From assembly GCA_022605405.1 (NCBI GenBank), contig JABYQQ010000009.1, positions 744,001-808,000 on the forward strand: a stretch of DNA of 64,000 nucleotides, in the 5' to 3' direction. Below are positions 33,291-43,128 of the stretch, in pieces (position 1 is the first letter of the stretch; each line of letters starts with the position of its first letter). This DNA is from Earliella scabrosa. Taxonomy: Eukaryota; Basidiomycota; Agaricomycetes; Polyporales; Polyporaceae. A program made the translations under genes and the position numbers. Below the pieces are notes generated by a model that worked only from the letters and a program-made list of their open reading frames with translations, had not been told where the DNA came from and searched no databases.

Positions 33291-34143
33291 TCACAGTTTC
33301 GCTGGTTCCCCTATGTCCACCATCTCGTACTTCTTCATTGCATCCATGAACGCACCCCATCGTCCTCCGTCCCAGCTCAACACATCCTTCCACTCGTCGC
33401 TCTCCTCTCCAAACGTTTCCCGGAACCAGATCAGGATCCCCGCGACCCTGATATCCGCATAGCAGACCGTCTCGCCCCCGAGGAAGAACCGTCTAGCCTC
33501 TCCATCCACACTCAGCCACTCCGCTACCTCGTGGAACCCCTTCTTGACCGCCTCCCAGTGCTTCGCCCGCTTCTCGCTTCCGACCGGGGCGATCTCCTCC
33601 AGCTTCGCGCCGAAGAAACTCTCCCGAGTCACACGGAAGTAGGGTAAGCTTGCCGGGTTCAGTATGCCGTACACGGCGGGGATCATGAACGCGAACAGAT
33701 CCATGGTCACGACCGTGGCCGACATAGCGCGGTCGAACGCGGCGTTTAGCGCAGCGATCTCCTTCGGAATGACCGCGGGCGTGTCAGGGTACGTCTTGTC
33801 CAGGTATCGCGCAATGACGGTCGACTCCGCGACGACGGTGTCGGTGTTGGGGTCGTATATGACCGGGAGGGTGTAGTACGGACTTCCGTCCTTGTGGGTC
33901 GCGGTGGGAGGCGCGTTGAGTTTCTTGCAGAGTGATGCAACGTCGGGGAATTCGACCCAGACAGTGGTGTACGGGAGGCCCTTGATGTTCAGCGCATATC
34001 TGCGTAGCGAGGGCGATCCAGAGGAGATCAATAAAGAACACTCCTTCCCGGGACGCGACGCACCTTGTCTTCCAGGTGTTAGGAGACCATGATCTCCCCG
34101 CAGCTTTCCAGGCGAGGTCATAGAAGACGATGGGTTTGGTCAT
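33291..34143 (-). CDS. Glutathione transferase, FuA-like (array member 6)
   Basis: Exon 1 34064-34143 (MTKPIVFYDLAWKAAGRSW, SPNTWKTR), exon 2 33291-33999 (YALNIKGLPYTTVWVEFPD); 262 residues. Nearest relative is member 8, with which it shares KEIAALxAAFDRAMSATVVT, the C-terminal end AMKKYEMVDxGEPAKL and the promoter, so the pair is a recent block duplication. The start of exon 2 has TyrAla in place of the usual TyrCys after the intron. It differs from member 8 at LFAFMIPAVYGI, RVTRESFFGAK and LSVDGEARR, scattered over the helical domain that forms the hydrophobic substrate site, so ligand range may have diverged. Confidence 0.92.
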
Positions 34144-34434
34144 GAAGGTTCGATGAGGGGTAAAGAACCGGAGCGGCACGTACGAGTTGACTTATAACAA
34201 ACATGCAGAGCTGCGCTCATGCCTCAGATCGCACGCGCTGACTGAGCTTTTGACCCACGCTCGCTCCGAATAGCTAAAGTCTTGATCATACGTACGCAAA
34301 TTCCTCTTCGCGCTGTCGAGCTAAAGTGCAGCTTGACAGCCAGGGCTCAGGGCCCGCGAATCTATACACGCTTCATGATCTCCGTGTTGATCGTGGACTA
34401 GTGATCTGTCAGCTTCGACGTCGACCACCCCATA

Positions 34435-34816
34435 CTTACTGATCAACCTTGCTCAGGAACCTCGCTCACCGCCCGCCGTCCCAGCTCAAGGCATCCTGCC
34501 ACTCCTCACTCTCCTGCCCGAGGATCACCTGCCATCCACTTCAAGAACGCAGCGATGGTGACGTCCGCGTAGATTATCTGCTCGCCACCAAATTAAAAGA
34601 GCAGTCTCTCCTCCTCATCCGCGGGCAGCCACTTCGCCACAGTCCCGAACCCGTCTCGAATCGCGTCCCAGATCTCGCACCGCCGCGCGCTGCCCTTCGG
34701 CGTGAGCTCGTCGAGCGGACACCCGAACCACGCCTCGCGCGTTGAGCGTGTCAGGGTACGTCTTATCGAGGTAGCGCGCGATGACGGTCGACTCCGCGAC
34801 GACAGAGGTTTGCATC
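34435..34816 (-). pseudogene. Chimeric GST remnant (array position 7)
   Basis: The 3' part (about 34445-34745) is homologous to member 9: REAWFGCPLDELTPKGSARR, IWDAIRDGFGTVAKWLPADE, then a frameshift at an A-rich insertion (AAATTAAAAG, near 34590) and another near 34530. At 34745 the homology jumps to a member 4/6/8-type fragment, VVAESTVIARYLDKTYPDTL, read immediately before it. Everything upstream of that (exon 1, strand 1-2, cis-Pro) is absent. It is best explained as a recombination scar between two array units. Confidence 0.8.
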
Positions 34817-34942
34817 GCGCGCAAGCGATTTGGGATGGGGCAAAGCTGAACGACTAGACGACGGACGACAGAGGCTGCCTCTTGGACGGCCCAACTTGAG
34901 TCACTGCTATCGAACCCGGTCCTCCTCGCAGGCGAGCCCCGT

Positions 34943-35791
34943 TCACAGCTTCGCCGGTTCCCCCATGTCCACCATCTCGTACTTCTTCATTGCATCCATG
35001 AAAGCGCCCCATCGTCCTCCGTCCCAACTCAACACATCCTTCCACTCGTCGCTCTCCTCTCCAAACGTTTCCCGGACCCAGATCAGAATCCCCGCGATCC
35101 TGATATCCGCAAAGCAAACCACGTCGCCCCCAAGGAAGAACTGTCTCGCATCCTCGTCCGCACTCAGCCACCCGGCAACTTCGTGGAAACCCTTCTTGAC
35201 CGCCTCCCAGTGATTCGCCCGCTTCTCGCTTCCGGCCGGGGCGATCTCCTCCAGCTTCGTGCCGAGGAACCTCTCCCGAGTCTCGCGGAAGTAGGGTAAG
35301 CTTGCTGGGTTCAATATGTCGTACGCGGCGGGGATCATGATCGCGAACAGATCCCTTGTCACGACCGTGGCCGACATAGCGCGGTCGAATGCAGCGTCCA
35401 ACGCAGCGATCTCCTTTGGAATGACCGCGGGCGTGTCGGGGTACGTCTTGTCCAGGTATCGCGCGATGACGGTCGACTCCGCGACGACGGTGTCGGTGTT
35501 GGGATCGTATATGACCGGGAGGGTATACATCGGACTCCCGTCGCCCCATGTTGCAGTTGGAGGCGCGTTGATTTTCTTGCACAGTGACGCAACGTCCACG
35601 AATTCGACCCAGACAGTGGTGTACGGGATGCCCTTGATGTTTAGGGCATATCTGCGTGAGGTCGATACAGATGAGGTCAGTGAAAAGAGGACTTTCCCCA
35701 GCGCAACGCACCTTGTCTTCCAGGTATTAGGATTCCACGATCTCCCCGCGGCCTTCCAGGCGATGTCGTAGAAGACAACGGGCTTGGTCAT
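34943..35791 (-). CDS. Glutathione transferase, FuA-like (array member 8)
   Basis: Exon 1 35712-35791 (MTKPVVFYDIAWKAAGRSW, NPNTWKTR), exon 2 34943-35651 (YALNIKGIPYTTVWVEFVD); 262 residues. Note NPNTWK: the Ser of the SPNTWK loop, expected to activate glutathione, is replaced by Asn, unlike its sister member 6. This may weaken conjugating activity and favour a binding role (inference). Remaining motifs are intact: cis-Pro TLPVI, AESTVIARYLDKTYPD and KDVLSWDGGRWGAFMDAMKKYEM. The gene follows member 9 in the same orientation with about 255 bp of shared-type promoter. Confidence 0.92.
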   Translation of the reverse strand: MTKPVVFYDIAWKAAGRSWNPNTWKTRCVALGKVLFSLTSSVSTSRRYALNIKGIPYTTVWVEFVDVASLCKKINAPPTATWGDGSPMYTLPVIYDPNTDTVVAESTVIARYLDKTYPDTPAVIPKEIAALDAAFDRAMSATVVTRDLFAIMIPAAYDILNPASLPYFRETRERFLGTKLEEIAPAGSEKRANHWEAVKKGFHEVAGWLSADEDARQFFLGGDVVCFADIRIAGILIWVRETFGEESDEWKDVLSWDGGRWGAFMDAMKKYEMVDMGEPAKL

Positions 35792-36045
35792 GGTGTGCGA
35801 TGGAGAGAAGATGAAGAATTGGGACGGTACGCGCGAGTCGACTTATAACGACTATGCAGATCTGAGCTCAGGCCTCAGGTCTCACGCGCTGACTGAGTCT
35901 TGGACCCACGCTCGCTAAAGTGTTGCTCTGACAATGATCATATTGTACGCAATTCCAATCTCTTCGCGCTGTGGATTGAAAGTGCCGCTTGACAACCAGT
36001 GCCCGCGATGGTGTACACTTCTTGATCTCCGTGTCTGATCGTGGA
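35792..36045 (-). promoter_or_regulatory. Duplicated GST promoter block (second copy at 34144-34440)
   Basis: The spacer upstream of member 8 matches the spacer upstream of member 6 over its length: GACTTATAAC near the gene, CGCGCTGACTGAG, GACCCACGCTCGCT, CTCTTCGCGCTGT and TGATCGTGGACTA at the far end. TTATAA 50-60 bp before the start is a likely TATA element in both. The same TTATAA is found before member 12 (49264). Confidence 0.6.
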
Positions 36046-36904
36046 CTACTGATCAGTCAGCTTCGACCCGACGTCGACCGCCCCATACTGATCAAACTTG
36101 CTCAAGAACCTCGCCCACCGCCCGCCATCCCAGGTCAAGACATCCTTCCACTCCTCACTCTCCTGCCCGAGGATGATCTCCATCCACTTCAAGAACGCAG
36201 CGACGGTGACGTCGGCGTAGATAATCTGCTCGCCGCCAAAGAGCAGCCTCTCCTCCTCATCCGCGGGCAGCCACTTCGCCACAGTCCCGAACCCGTCTCG
36301 GACCGCGTCCCAGATCTCGCGCCGGCGCGCGCTGCCCTTTGGCGCGAGCTCGTCGAGCGGACACTTGAACCACGCCTCGCGCGTCCGCTTGAAGTACGCC
36401 TGGCTTCGCGGGTCCAGCACGTCGTACGTCGCGGGCATCATGATTCTCAGCATCGGCTGGGCCGCAGTCGAGGCGAACGCGTGCGTGAACGCGACGTGGA
36501 GCGCGTCTGTGCCCGCGGGGATGAGCGCCGGACCGTGCGTGGGGTAGGTCTTGTCCAGGTAGTGCACGATGGCGGCTGAGTCGACGATGGTCGACTTGGT
36601 GTTGGGGTCGTGGATGACGGGGAGCGTGTAGAGCGGGCCGCTGCCGTCGGGAAGCTTTGGTACGGTCGGGTGGACGCCGAGCTTCTTGCAAAGGGCCTCG
36701 ATGTCTGGGTACTCGACCCAGATGGTTTTGTAGGGGATGCCTTTGATGTTGAGGGCGTACCTGAGACAATCATGAGTAAAGATCCAGTACGGATTTGAAT
36801 ATTAGATCCATCCAGAATATGACGTACCGCACTTTCCAGGTGTTTGGGGACCAGGCTGTAACGCTACTGGCTACGATATCATAGAATACGATTGGTTCAG
36901 ACAT
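36046..36904 (-). CDS. Glutathione transferase, FuA-like (array member 9)
   Basis: Exon 1 36828-36904 (MSEPIVFYDIVASSVTAW, SPNTWKVR), exon 2 36046-36760 (YALNIKGIPYKTIWVEYPD); 263 residues. It forms a third subgroup with member 10 and the remnant at 34.4 kb: PLYTLPVIHDPNTKSTIVDS, YLDKTYPTHGPALIPAGTDAL, YFKRTREAWF and KWLPADEEERLLFGGEQIIY. HYLD replaces the more usual RYLD after the glutathione site. The Ser of SPNTWK and the cis-Pro are kept. Ends GSKLTDQ. Confidence 0.92.
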
Positions 36905-37390
36905 CGTCCGTCGGTACTAGTTCGAGATCTCAAGAGTGGGCAGTGGGAGGTGAATGTGAGCGTAGAACACGATCATACCTTCGGAACCACTGCAGTACTT
37001 AAAGTCGCATCAATCTGAGTGGGAAAGCTGACTAAACCACGCTGCTTGGCCCTCCTACTCGACTGGTTTCCTTCAAGACTACCCAGATTCAACGTCCTAG
37101 ACATGTAGTACGCCCTTGAACCAATGCATATCTGGAGGTGGAAAGGTCTACTTGCCTTGGTTGTGGCAACTCCTTGAGGTCGACCCGATCTCCAGCTGAA
37201 CTGGAGATCACTGGCACTTCTACTATGTTCACATTCAGTCGGTTCACGTCGCCGCGTACTTTCACAAGCTGAGAAAGCAGCAAGAGGAATCTCCGGCTCA
37301 TCGCCATATTTATCATCCGATCAGTCAGCACTTAACCTCCGTCAGCAACGACAAGTACAGCGCGGCGGCCACAACGTCGAGCTCGTGCGC
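36905..37390. other. Intergenic spacer in the GST array
   Basis: About 490 bp with no supported gene; it is the promoter region of member 9 and the 3' flank of member 10. Confidence 0.4.
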
Positions 37391-38240
37391 CTACATCACC
37401 CACTTCGAACCCTCGTCGACCGCACCATACTTCCCGAACGCTTCCATGAGCCTCGCCCACCGGCCCCCATCCCACTCCAGGACGTCCCGCCACTCCGCGC
37501 TCTCCGCGCCAAACACGGCCTGCAAGCACCTCAAGAACGCCGCAACAGTCACGTCCGCGAACACGATCCCCTCCCCGCCAAAGAACGGCGCGCCCTCGGC
37601 CTCGGCGTCCAGCCAACCCGCGACGACGTGGAAGCCGGCCTTGACCCCTGCCCAGGCCTCGCCATGGTCCGCGGCGTCGAGCGACCCGAACCACGCCTCG
37701 CGCGTCTCCTTGAAGTACGCCTGGCTCGCGGGGTTCAACCCGGCGTATGTCGCGGACATCATCGCCGCGGGCAAACGGCACGCAGCAGCGTCGAAGAAGG
37801 CGTGCTCGAACGCGGCGTGCAGCGCGGCCGTGCCCGCCGGGAGGAGCACGGGGCCGTGCGTGGGGTAGGTCTCGTCGAGGTAGCGCACGATCGCGCGCGA
37901 GTCGGCCACGGTCCGCTGCGTGTTCGGGTCGTGGATGATGGGGAGCGTGAAGCGCGGGCCCGGGCGGTTGCCGTCGAAGTCGGGGCGCGGGGCCACGCCG
38001 AGCTGCGCGTAGAGCGCGGCGATGTCGGGCAGCTCGACCCAGATGGTGCGGTAGGGGATGCGCTTGATGTTCAGGCAGTACCTGGGGACGAAGAGCGGGG
38101 TCAGGTTTGTGACAACGCACACGGGCACGGAGCTGTCCAGGGTGCACGTACCTCGCCCTCCAGGGACTTGGAGCCCAGGCGGTGGCTTCTGGTGAGGCCC
38201 CGTTTCGGGCGATGTCGTAGAGTACGATGGGCTCGACCAT
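37391..38240 (-). CDS. Glutathione transferase, FuA-like, divergent (array member 10)
   Basis: Exon 1 38152-38240 (MVEPIVLYDIARNGASPEAT, AWAPSPWRAR), exon 2 37391-38081 (YCLNIKRIPYRTIWVELPD); 259 residues. The most divergent intact member: SPNTWK has become APSPWR, removing the glutathione-contacting Ser and the TWK; the CKK block after the second helix is AQL; GC content is higher than in its neighbours. Exon 1 is 89 nt instead of 77-80. The cis-Pro TLPIIHDPNT, DSRAIVRYLDETYPTHGP and the C-terminal EWRDVLEWDGGRWARLMEAF block remain. A ligand-binding role without normal conjugation is possible (inference). It sits next to the sterol reductase, 535 bp from its 3' end. Confidence 0.9.
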
Positions 38241-38775
38241 GTCCTCTTGCACACAGCGGGGTGTTGGCGAGATGTCGGATTGCTGCAGTTAGTCCAACGT
38301 GGTTCGTTCCAATCTATACACTCAGCTCCTTCTACCCCAAGAACTCTAAAATGGCGCATACCCCAACATTCTCGGCGTTCCTTGCACAGGCTGACAGATA
38401 CGATGAGGTAGAACGCGCTTGACTGTGAAAGCAGTCGGGCGTGGTCCGGGCCGGGGCAGCTTCGAGTGCTCTCGGACGGGTCACGACCTCCTGCCAACAG
38501 AGTGTTTGGTCAGCCAGAGCGCAGAGATTGAGACGAAGGTTCTCAGCCAAACCGAGGATAGCCGATGCGCAGACGGCGCATCGCTCAATAGACAATGTTC
38601 CAGCTCGCTCTTCCTGATCGAACAGATACAGTGAAGAACTTGGTATGGTATTAGGTGAGCAAGCAAGCAAGTCCGTAGCCCGAACACACAACAATCGTTA
38701 GATCTCCTCCCGTCAGTCAGTCACGTCGTACCACCCGATGTCGATGCGCCCTATCAGGGCCGTAGGTAGCAGTTC
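38241..38775. other. Intergenic spacer between the GST array and the sterol reductase
   Basis: Promoter of member 10 plus the 3' flank of the reductase. Nothing else is supported; the 345-codon plus-strand frame that enters it is a shadow of member 10. Confidence 0.4.
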
Positions 38776-40397
38776 TTCAGTATACGTATGGGATGATACG
38801 CCACGGCACAAGCTTCTTGTACTTTTCCCAGTCCTTGCCGTACCTGTGACTCAGAAGTGAGCGGGTATCGTTCGAGAAGGCGGCGAAGGACGTACTTCTT
38901 TTCACAAGCCTCGGCGTCGCGCCGCTCGCGGTGGATAAGAAGGACAGCGAAGTAGATCACGTAGAAGTAGGTTACAGGCGTGTTGAAGCCCGTTGGCAGG
39001 GACCATGCGAACGCCATGAGGATATCGCCCCTGCGGGAGTATTAGTCTCGAAGGCCAACGATCAAGGTGACTACTACACACATATAGTTCGGGTGTCTGC
39101 TCCGACCCCACCAGCCAGAGGTAAGCAGCTTCCGGCCACTCTCGGTCGTCATGTATTGCAGGTCTGCGACAAGGGTCAGTGGACAACGGCGGAGGTGCAC
39201 GGCGTCGGGCCTCACTCTTTGGGTTACGGCCGTTCCGGAAGTCGTTCTTCTCGCCATTGGAAGCGCGGAAGATGTAGTATCCAAGCAGGTTTACGGCTAC
39301 AATGAGCGCGGTGTTGATCGGGCCGAGCTCAATTTGGTTGAAAACCAAGTAGCGGGCCTGAAGGGAGTAGACGAAGGGAACCCAAGCTAGGTCGCCGACT
39401 GCAAGCATGAAACCGAAGCCATCCGTGGTGATGTCCATGGTGGTGAAGATCGCAGGCTACACGGAGAGGTGGGTTGGTTATAGCCCCAGTAGGTTGCATA
39501 TGTTCGCTCACCTCGTTGTAGAGAGCATCAACGACGTACCAAGACTGGAATGCAAGGACGAGCCACATGGAATCGGTGATGTTGCCACCGCGACGGACAG
39601 CCTGCTCGCATGCCATGCCAATGTCGATGAGCACCCAAAGGATGAGGCCGGGACGGAGCTCATTAAACGACTTGAGGTCAAAGGAGCCAATGGATGGGTT
39701 CAATTCGCGGCCGATGTAGAACTGGCGGGAAGGGGTCAGTACCCACGCCCGGACGGAGGTCGACAGCACCTTACGTCGTAGATTGGGTTGCCACTGTTGC
39801 CACCAAGGGCGAGGAGAGCGCCTGGACGGTAAGATGCGATGTAGCAGCCAAGGCCTTGCACGACAGACATGAGGATGGACGCGGTGACCAACCCGACCCA
39901 CTTCTCGTAGATGAAGGTCAGGGGTTGTGGTCCGTCACGGTAGATCAGTCCAGCGGTGAGACCGAGTGCAAGGAGCATGGTCGAGAACGCTGCGCGAGCT
40001 TGAATGATCACTATCTGGCAGGTAGACAGCTGCAGTGCGTACCGTTGATCTTGTACTTCTTTGTCTGACCGTTCCGCATGGGAATACCCTCCACCCAGTC
40101 CCCAGGAAGAATGAACCAGGCGACGACGGTAAACGCGTACCATGCGAGGTATGCGATGGTTGCCTCGGTATCCCAGAGGCTCTTCCACCACGATGGGTCG
40201 GAGAGGGTGTCGATGACTACGCCTGTGTCGATGGGAGGTGGGCAGCCACCGGTTTGCTCGGAGCAGCCGAAGTAGAGGGCATAGGTCATGGTGGGGACAC
40301 CGATGCTGATTGCGAGCGCGCCGGGAGGACCGAGGAACTCATAGTGCTTTGTGCGTGGATTGAGGTCCGACGCGGCCTTGGAGGACGAGGAGGACAT
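38776..40397 (-). CDS. erg24: Sterol C-14 reductase, ERG24-like (copy 1)
   Basis: ER multi-pass NADPH-dependent reductase of the ERG4/ERG24 family; the ERG24 branch reduces the C14-15 double bond after CYP51 in ergosterol synthesis. The start at 40397 reads [26 protein letters not shown]. About eight exons follow: [18 protein letters not shown], then [135 protein letters not shown], and [15 protein letters not shown], with the end WRIIPYVY. Both family signature regions are present, including HRxxRDxxxCxKKYG. The [17 protein letters not shown] block is the standard form. Length about 430 residues, normal. It lies beside the GST array, head side toward the Ser-rich gene. Confidence 0.92.
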
Positions 40398-40626
40398 CGT
40401 GGTCGGTGGCAGAGGACGTGAGAGCGCGCGGTGTCGTGCGGGGTCACGACGCGTCGATGGACTGCGCGCGCGTGGGGTGGCCTGATCAGGGGATTACCAT
40501 TTAATTAAGGCGCAGTTAAGCCCCGGAAAGGGAAAACCGTTATGCGGATTATGCGGCGTGACGGCGTGACGTGGGTGACGGCCAGCGGGAGGAGAGGGCG
40601 GGCGTTGGAGGGACGGACACGCACCG

Positions 40627-43128
40627 ATGGGTTTCTTCTCTCAGCGGCGGGCAGAGGACGTGCGGTCGACGGCGGCCCAGGATGAGGCCTCGGTCGTGCA
40701 GGTCATCCGCTCCAGATTCGTGCGTTCTCCCTTGTCCTTGCATCGCCCCGCCGTCGCCGTCGCTGACCCGCCCAATCCCTGCGGGCACTGGCAGTACGGC
40801 AAGTCCAAGGGCAAGGAGCGCGAGCTCGAGTCCTCCTCGTCCCACAGCCCCTACACCTCCTCTTCCCTCGCGGCGTCGACCGCCTCATTCGCCACCAAGG
40901 CCGCCGACAAGCGCTCCATTGCTGGCTCGATCCGCGCTCCGCGGAAGAGCTCGTCCACTTCGAGCAATTGGCCAAGCTCGTCCGCTCCCCCCACCCCCAG
41001 GCGCAACGGCAATGCCAGCGACATGGCCTCTTCCCGCACCTCCACAGACCTCATCACGTCAGTAAGACCCCCTTCCTCCCCGTCCTCCGTCGTGACACGC
41101 CCCATCCAGGGTAACACTCGCTCAACGACTCAACGAACTTGCAACGGCCAACTCGGAGGGTTTGCTCAGGTGTGTATCTCTTCGTCTCCCCTCGTTCGCC
41201 CAAGGCTGGGACTCGACCACCCATTGGGGGAATGGGCTCGATTTCCTGCAAGCATGCCGACCCCTGGCCCCGTCCCACCGCCCGTTATCGCCCCCTACCT
41301 TCCATAACGTGCTTTGGCGCTGTGATCTGGGCGGCGGCGTGCGCCTTGCGCTGCTGCTGTTGCGCAGACGCGTGGGTAGCTGCTGCCTGTGCAGGTAGTA
41401 TCAAGTTCCCAGTTGGCAACGCGCCGCCTTCCCTCCGGTGCCCGTCGTGCACTCAAAGCGCGTTATGGTGGTGGTCAATAGCCTTGTTTTCATGACATCG
41501 GTCGTCGTGCTGCAGCTTCGCGGATGTCCATGGGCATGACGAAGGCTTCGACGTCACTAGAAGCCTTTTGGTGGGATTGTTTTAGGGAGCGCGTCTTCAT
41601 TTCCGCACCCGCGGAGCTTCTTCATATTCTGTTCTATCATGCGACGCTTACTGACGCCTCGACAGTGACGATGAGTATCGTCTTCTCCGTCAAAATCTCT
41701 TCGAACGATTCGCCAGCGGCTCGGCTGTACCTTCGGAGGCCCCTCTTGTACCCATGTCGAGGCCACCACAAGCCACCACTGACTCACGAAGTGAGCAGAT
41801 CATATTCTCTCGATCTCCATACTATGTTAAGCTCAGCCTCCCCAGATTCTGCGTCTAATGGACGTCGTTCTTCTTCAAACTTCCATGTGCAGCCTAACTC
41901 CGTACGTTCCCCTTCGATTTCGTCCAAGAAATCCTTTTCTTCCACGGTCACCGGCCTGCTGCGCCGTGCTACCAGCCGGCGCGTCGTCTCTATGCCTGCC
42001 GAATCTCATGGTGACACGATGAGCATATTCTCCATGGCCTCCAGTCCTCCCGAACGCGCCACACTCCCTCGCAAGCTTTCGAAACAGAGCAGCGACATCT
42101 CCCTCCGTACCGATACCTCCGCTTCTCGCATATCTTCCACTTTCAGCCGGCGAACCGTCATCGGCAACCACACCTTCAGCGCAACCGATCCCGGGTTCTC
42201 TCCCAGCTCTTCTCGCCCAAGGACGCGTTCTGGCAGCCGATCGGCGCCTCCTCCCTCTGCATTCCCCGGCTCGTCAAAAGGCGTCGAGTCGTCATATACC
42301 CACGTCAGCATGAGCGACATTCCTGACGACGACCAGGTTGAGTCCGTGCAAGACATCCGACACCAAATAGAACTCGTAGAAGCCGAGGGCCGCCGCCTAC
42401 TGGACGCCTTCAACGGGCTGGAACTCTCGACGCTCACCAAACGGCAGCGGAAGCCGCCAGTAATACCCCCGCTCCCCTCGGTCGGCTCGCTCCACGACGG
42501 CAACTGGCCGGCGGGCCTGCGCGCGGGCAAGGACACGGACGCGCTCTCGTTCAAGTCGAGCGGGTCCGCGCGCACCGCGCGCTCGCTCAAACGCTCCCCC
42601 TCGTTCGGCTCCAAGCTGCGGAACGCGACGTCGGCGGGCACGCTCTCAGCGCAGCAGCCGTCGGTGATCCGGAAGGGGTCCATGTCCTCGGTCTCGTCGC
42701 GGGGGCGGTCCGGGCTCGCGACGCTGACGGGCCACCTCGCGCTCGGGAGCAGCTCGAGTGTGAACCTCGCGCGGAGCACGGGCCACCTCCCGCTCGAGAC
42801 GGTGGAGGAGACGGAGGGGCGGCCGGCGAGGCAAGCGAAGAGCCGGAACGGGAGCACGCGGCGCGACTCGCGGTGGGCGGAGACGAGCGTGGGGAGCGTG
42901 GTGGGGAGCCCGATCTCGCCGTCGGCGCGCTCGGACGTGGGCTCGACGGGCTCGGGCAAGCGCGGGGCGGGCCAGATCGACGACGAGGAGCTGGTGAGCA
43001 TCGAGGCGGAGCTGGCGGATATCCGGAGGCGGAGGGCGGAGGTCACGGCGCGGTACGAGGGCCGGCTCGAGTACCTGCGCGCGAGGCTGAAGGGCGCGGA
43101 GCTGCGGGAGAAAATTCTGCGGAAGTAG
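40627..43128 (+). CDS. Ser-rich protein with coiled-coil C-terminus, function unknown
   Basis: Conserved-looking fungal hypothetical protein. Spliced exons: 40627-41058 (MGFFSQRRAEDVRST...ASSRTSTDLIT), a middle exon giving TVTLAQRLNELATANSEGLLS, an exon from about 41667 (DDEYRLLRQNLFERFASGSA, PSEAPLVPMSRPP), and after a 46-bp intron (41791-41836) a long last exon (TSPDSASNGRRSSS onward). The central 350 residues are Ser/Arg/Pro-rich and probably disordered, with many SP sites. A helical segment IRHQIELVEAEGRRLLDAFNGLE and the terminal IDDEELVSIEAELADIRRRR...YLRARLKGAELREKILRK are likely coiled coils. The short LAQRLNELATANSEGLLSDDEYRLLR motif looks like the conserved core. No enzyme motif is seen. 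Start and last exon are firm; the two middle exons rest on good phase agreement. Confidence 0.78.

Noticed and set aside
27401..38240. A biosynthetic gene cluster containing the GSTs
   Set aside because: No PKS, NRPS, terpene synthase or P450 in the window; tandem GSTs alone do not make a metabolite cluster.
37385..38422. 345-codon plus-strand frame
   Set aside because: Antisense of GST member 10 in GC-rich DNA; the sense strand has the class motifs and a proper intron.
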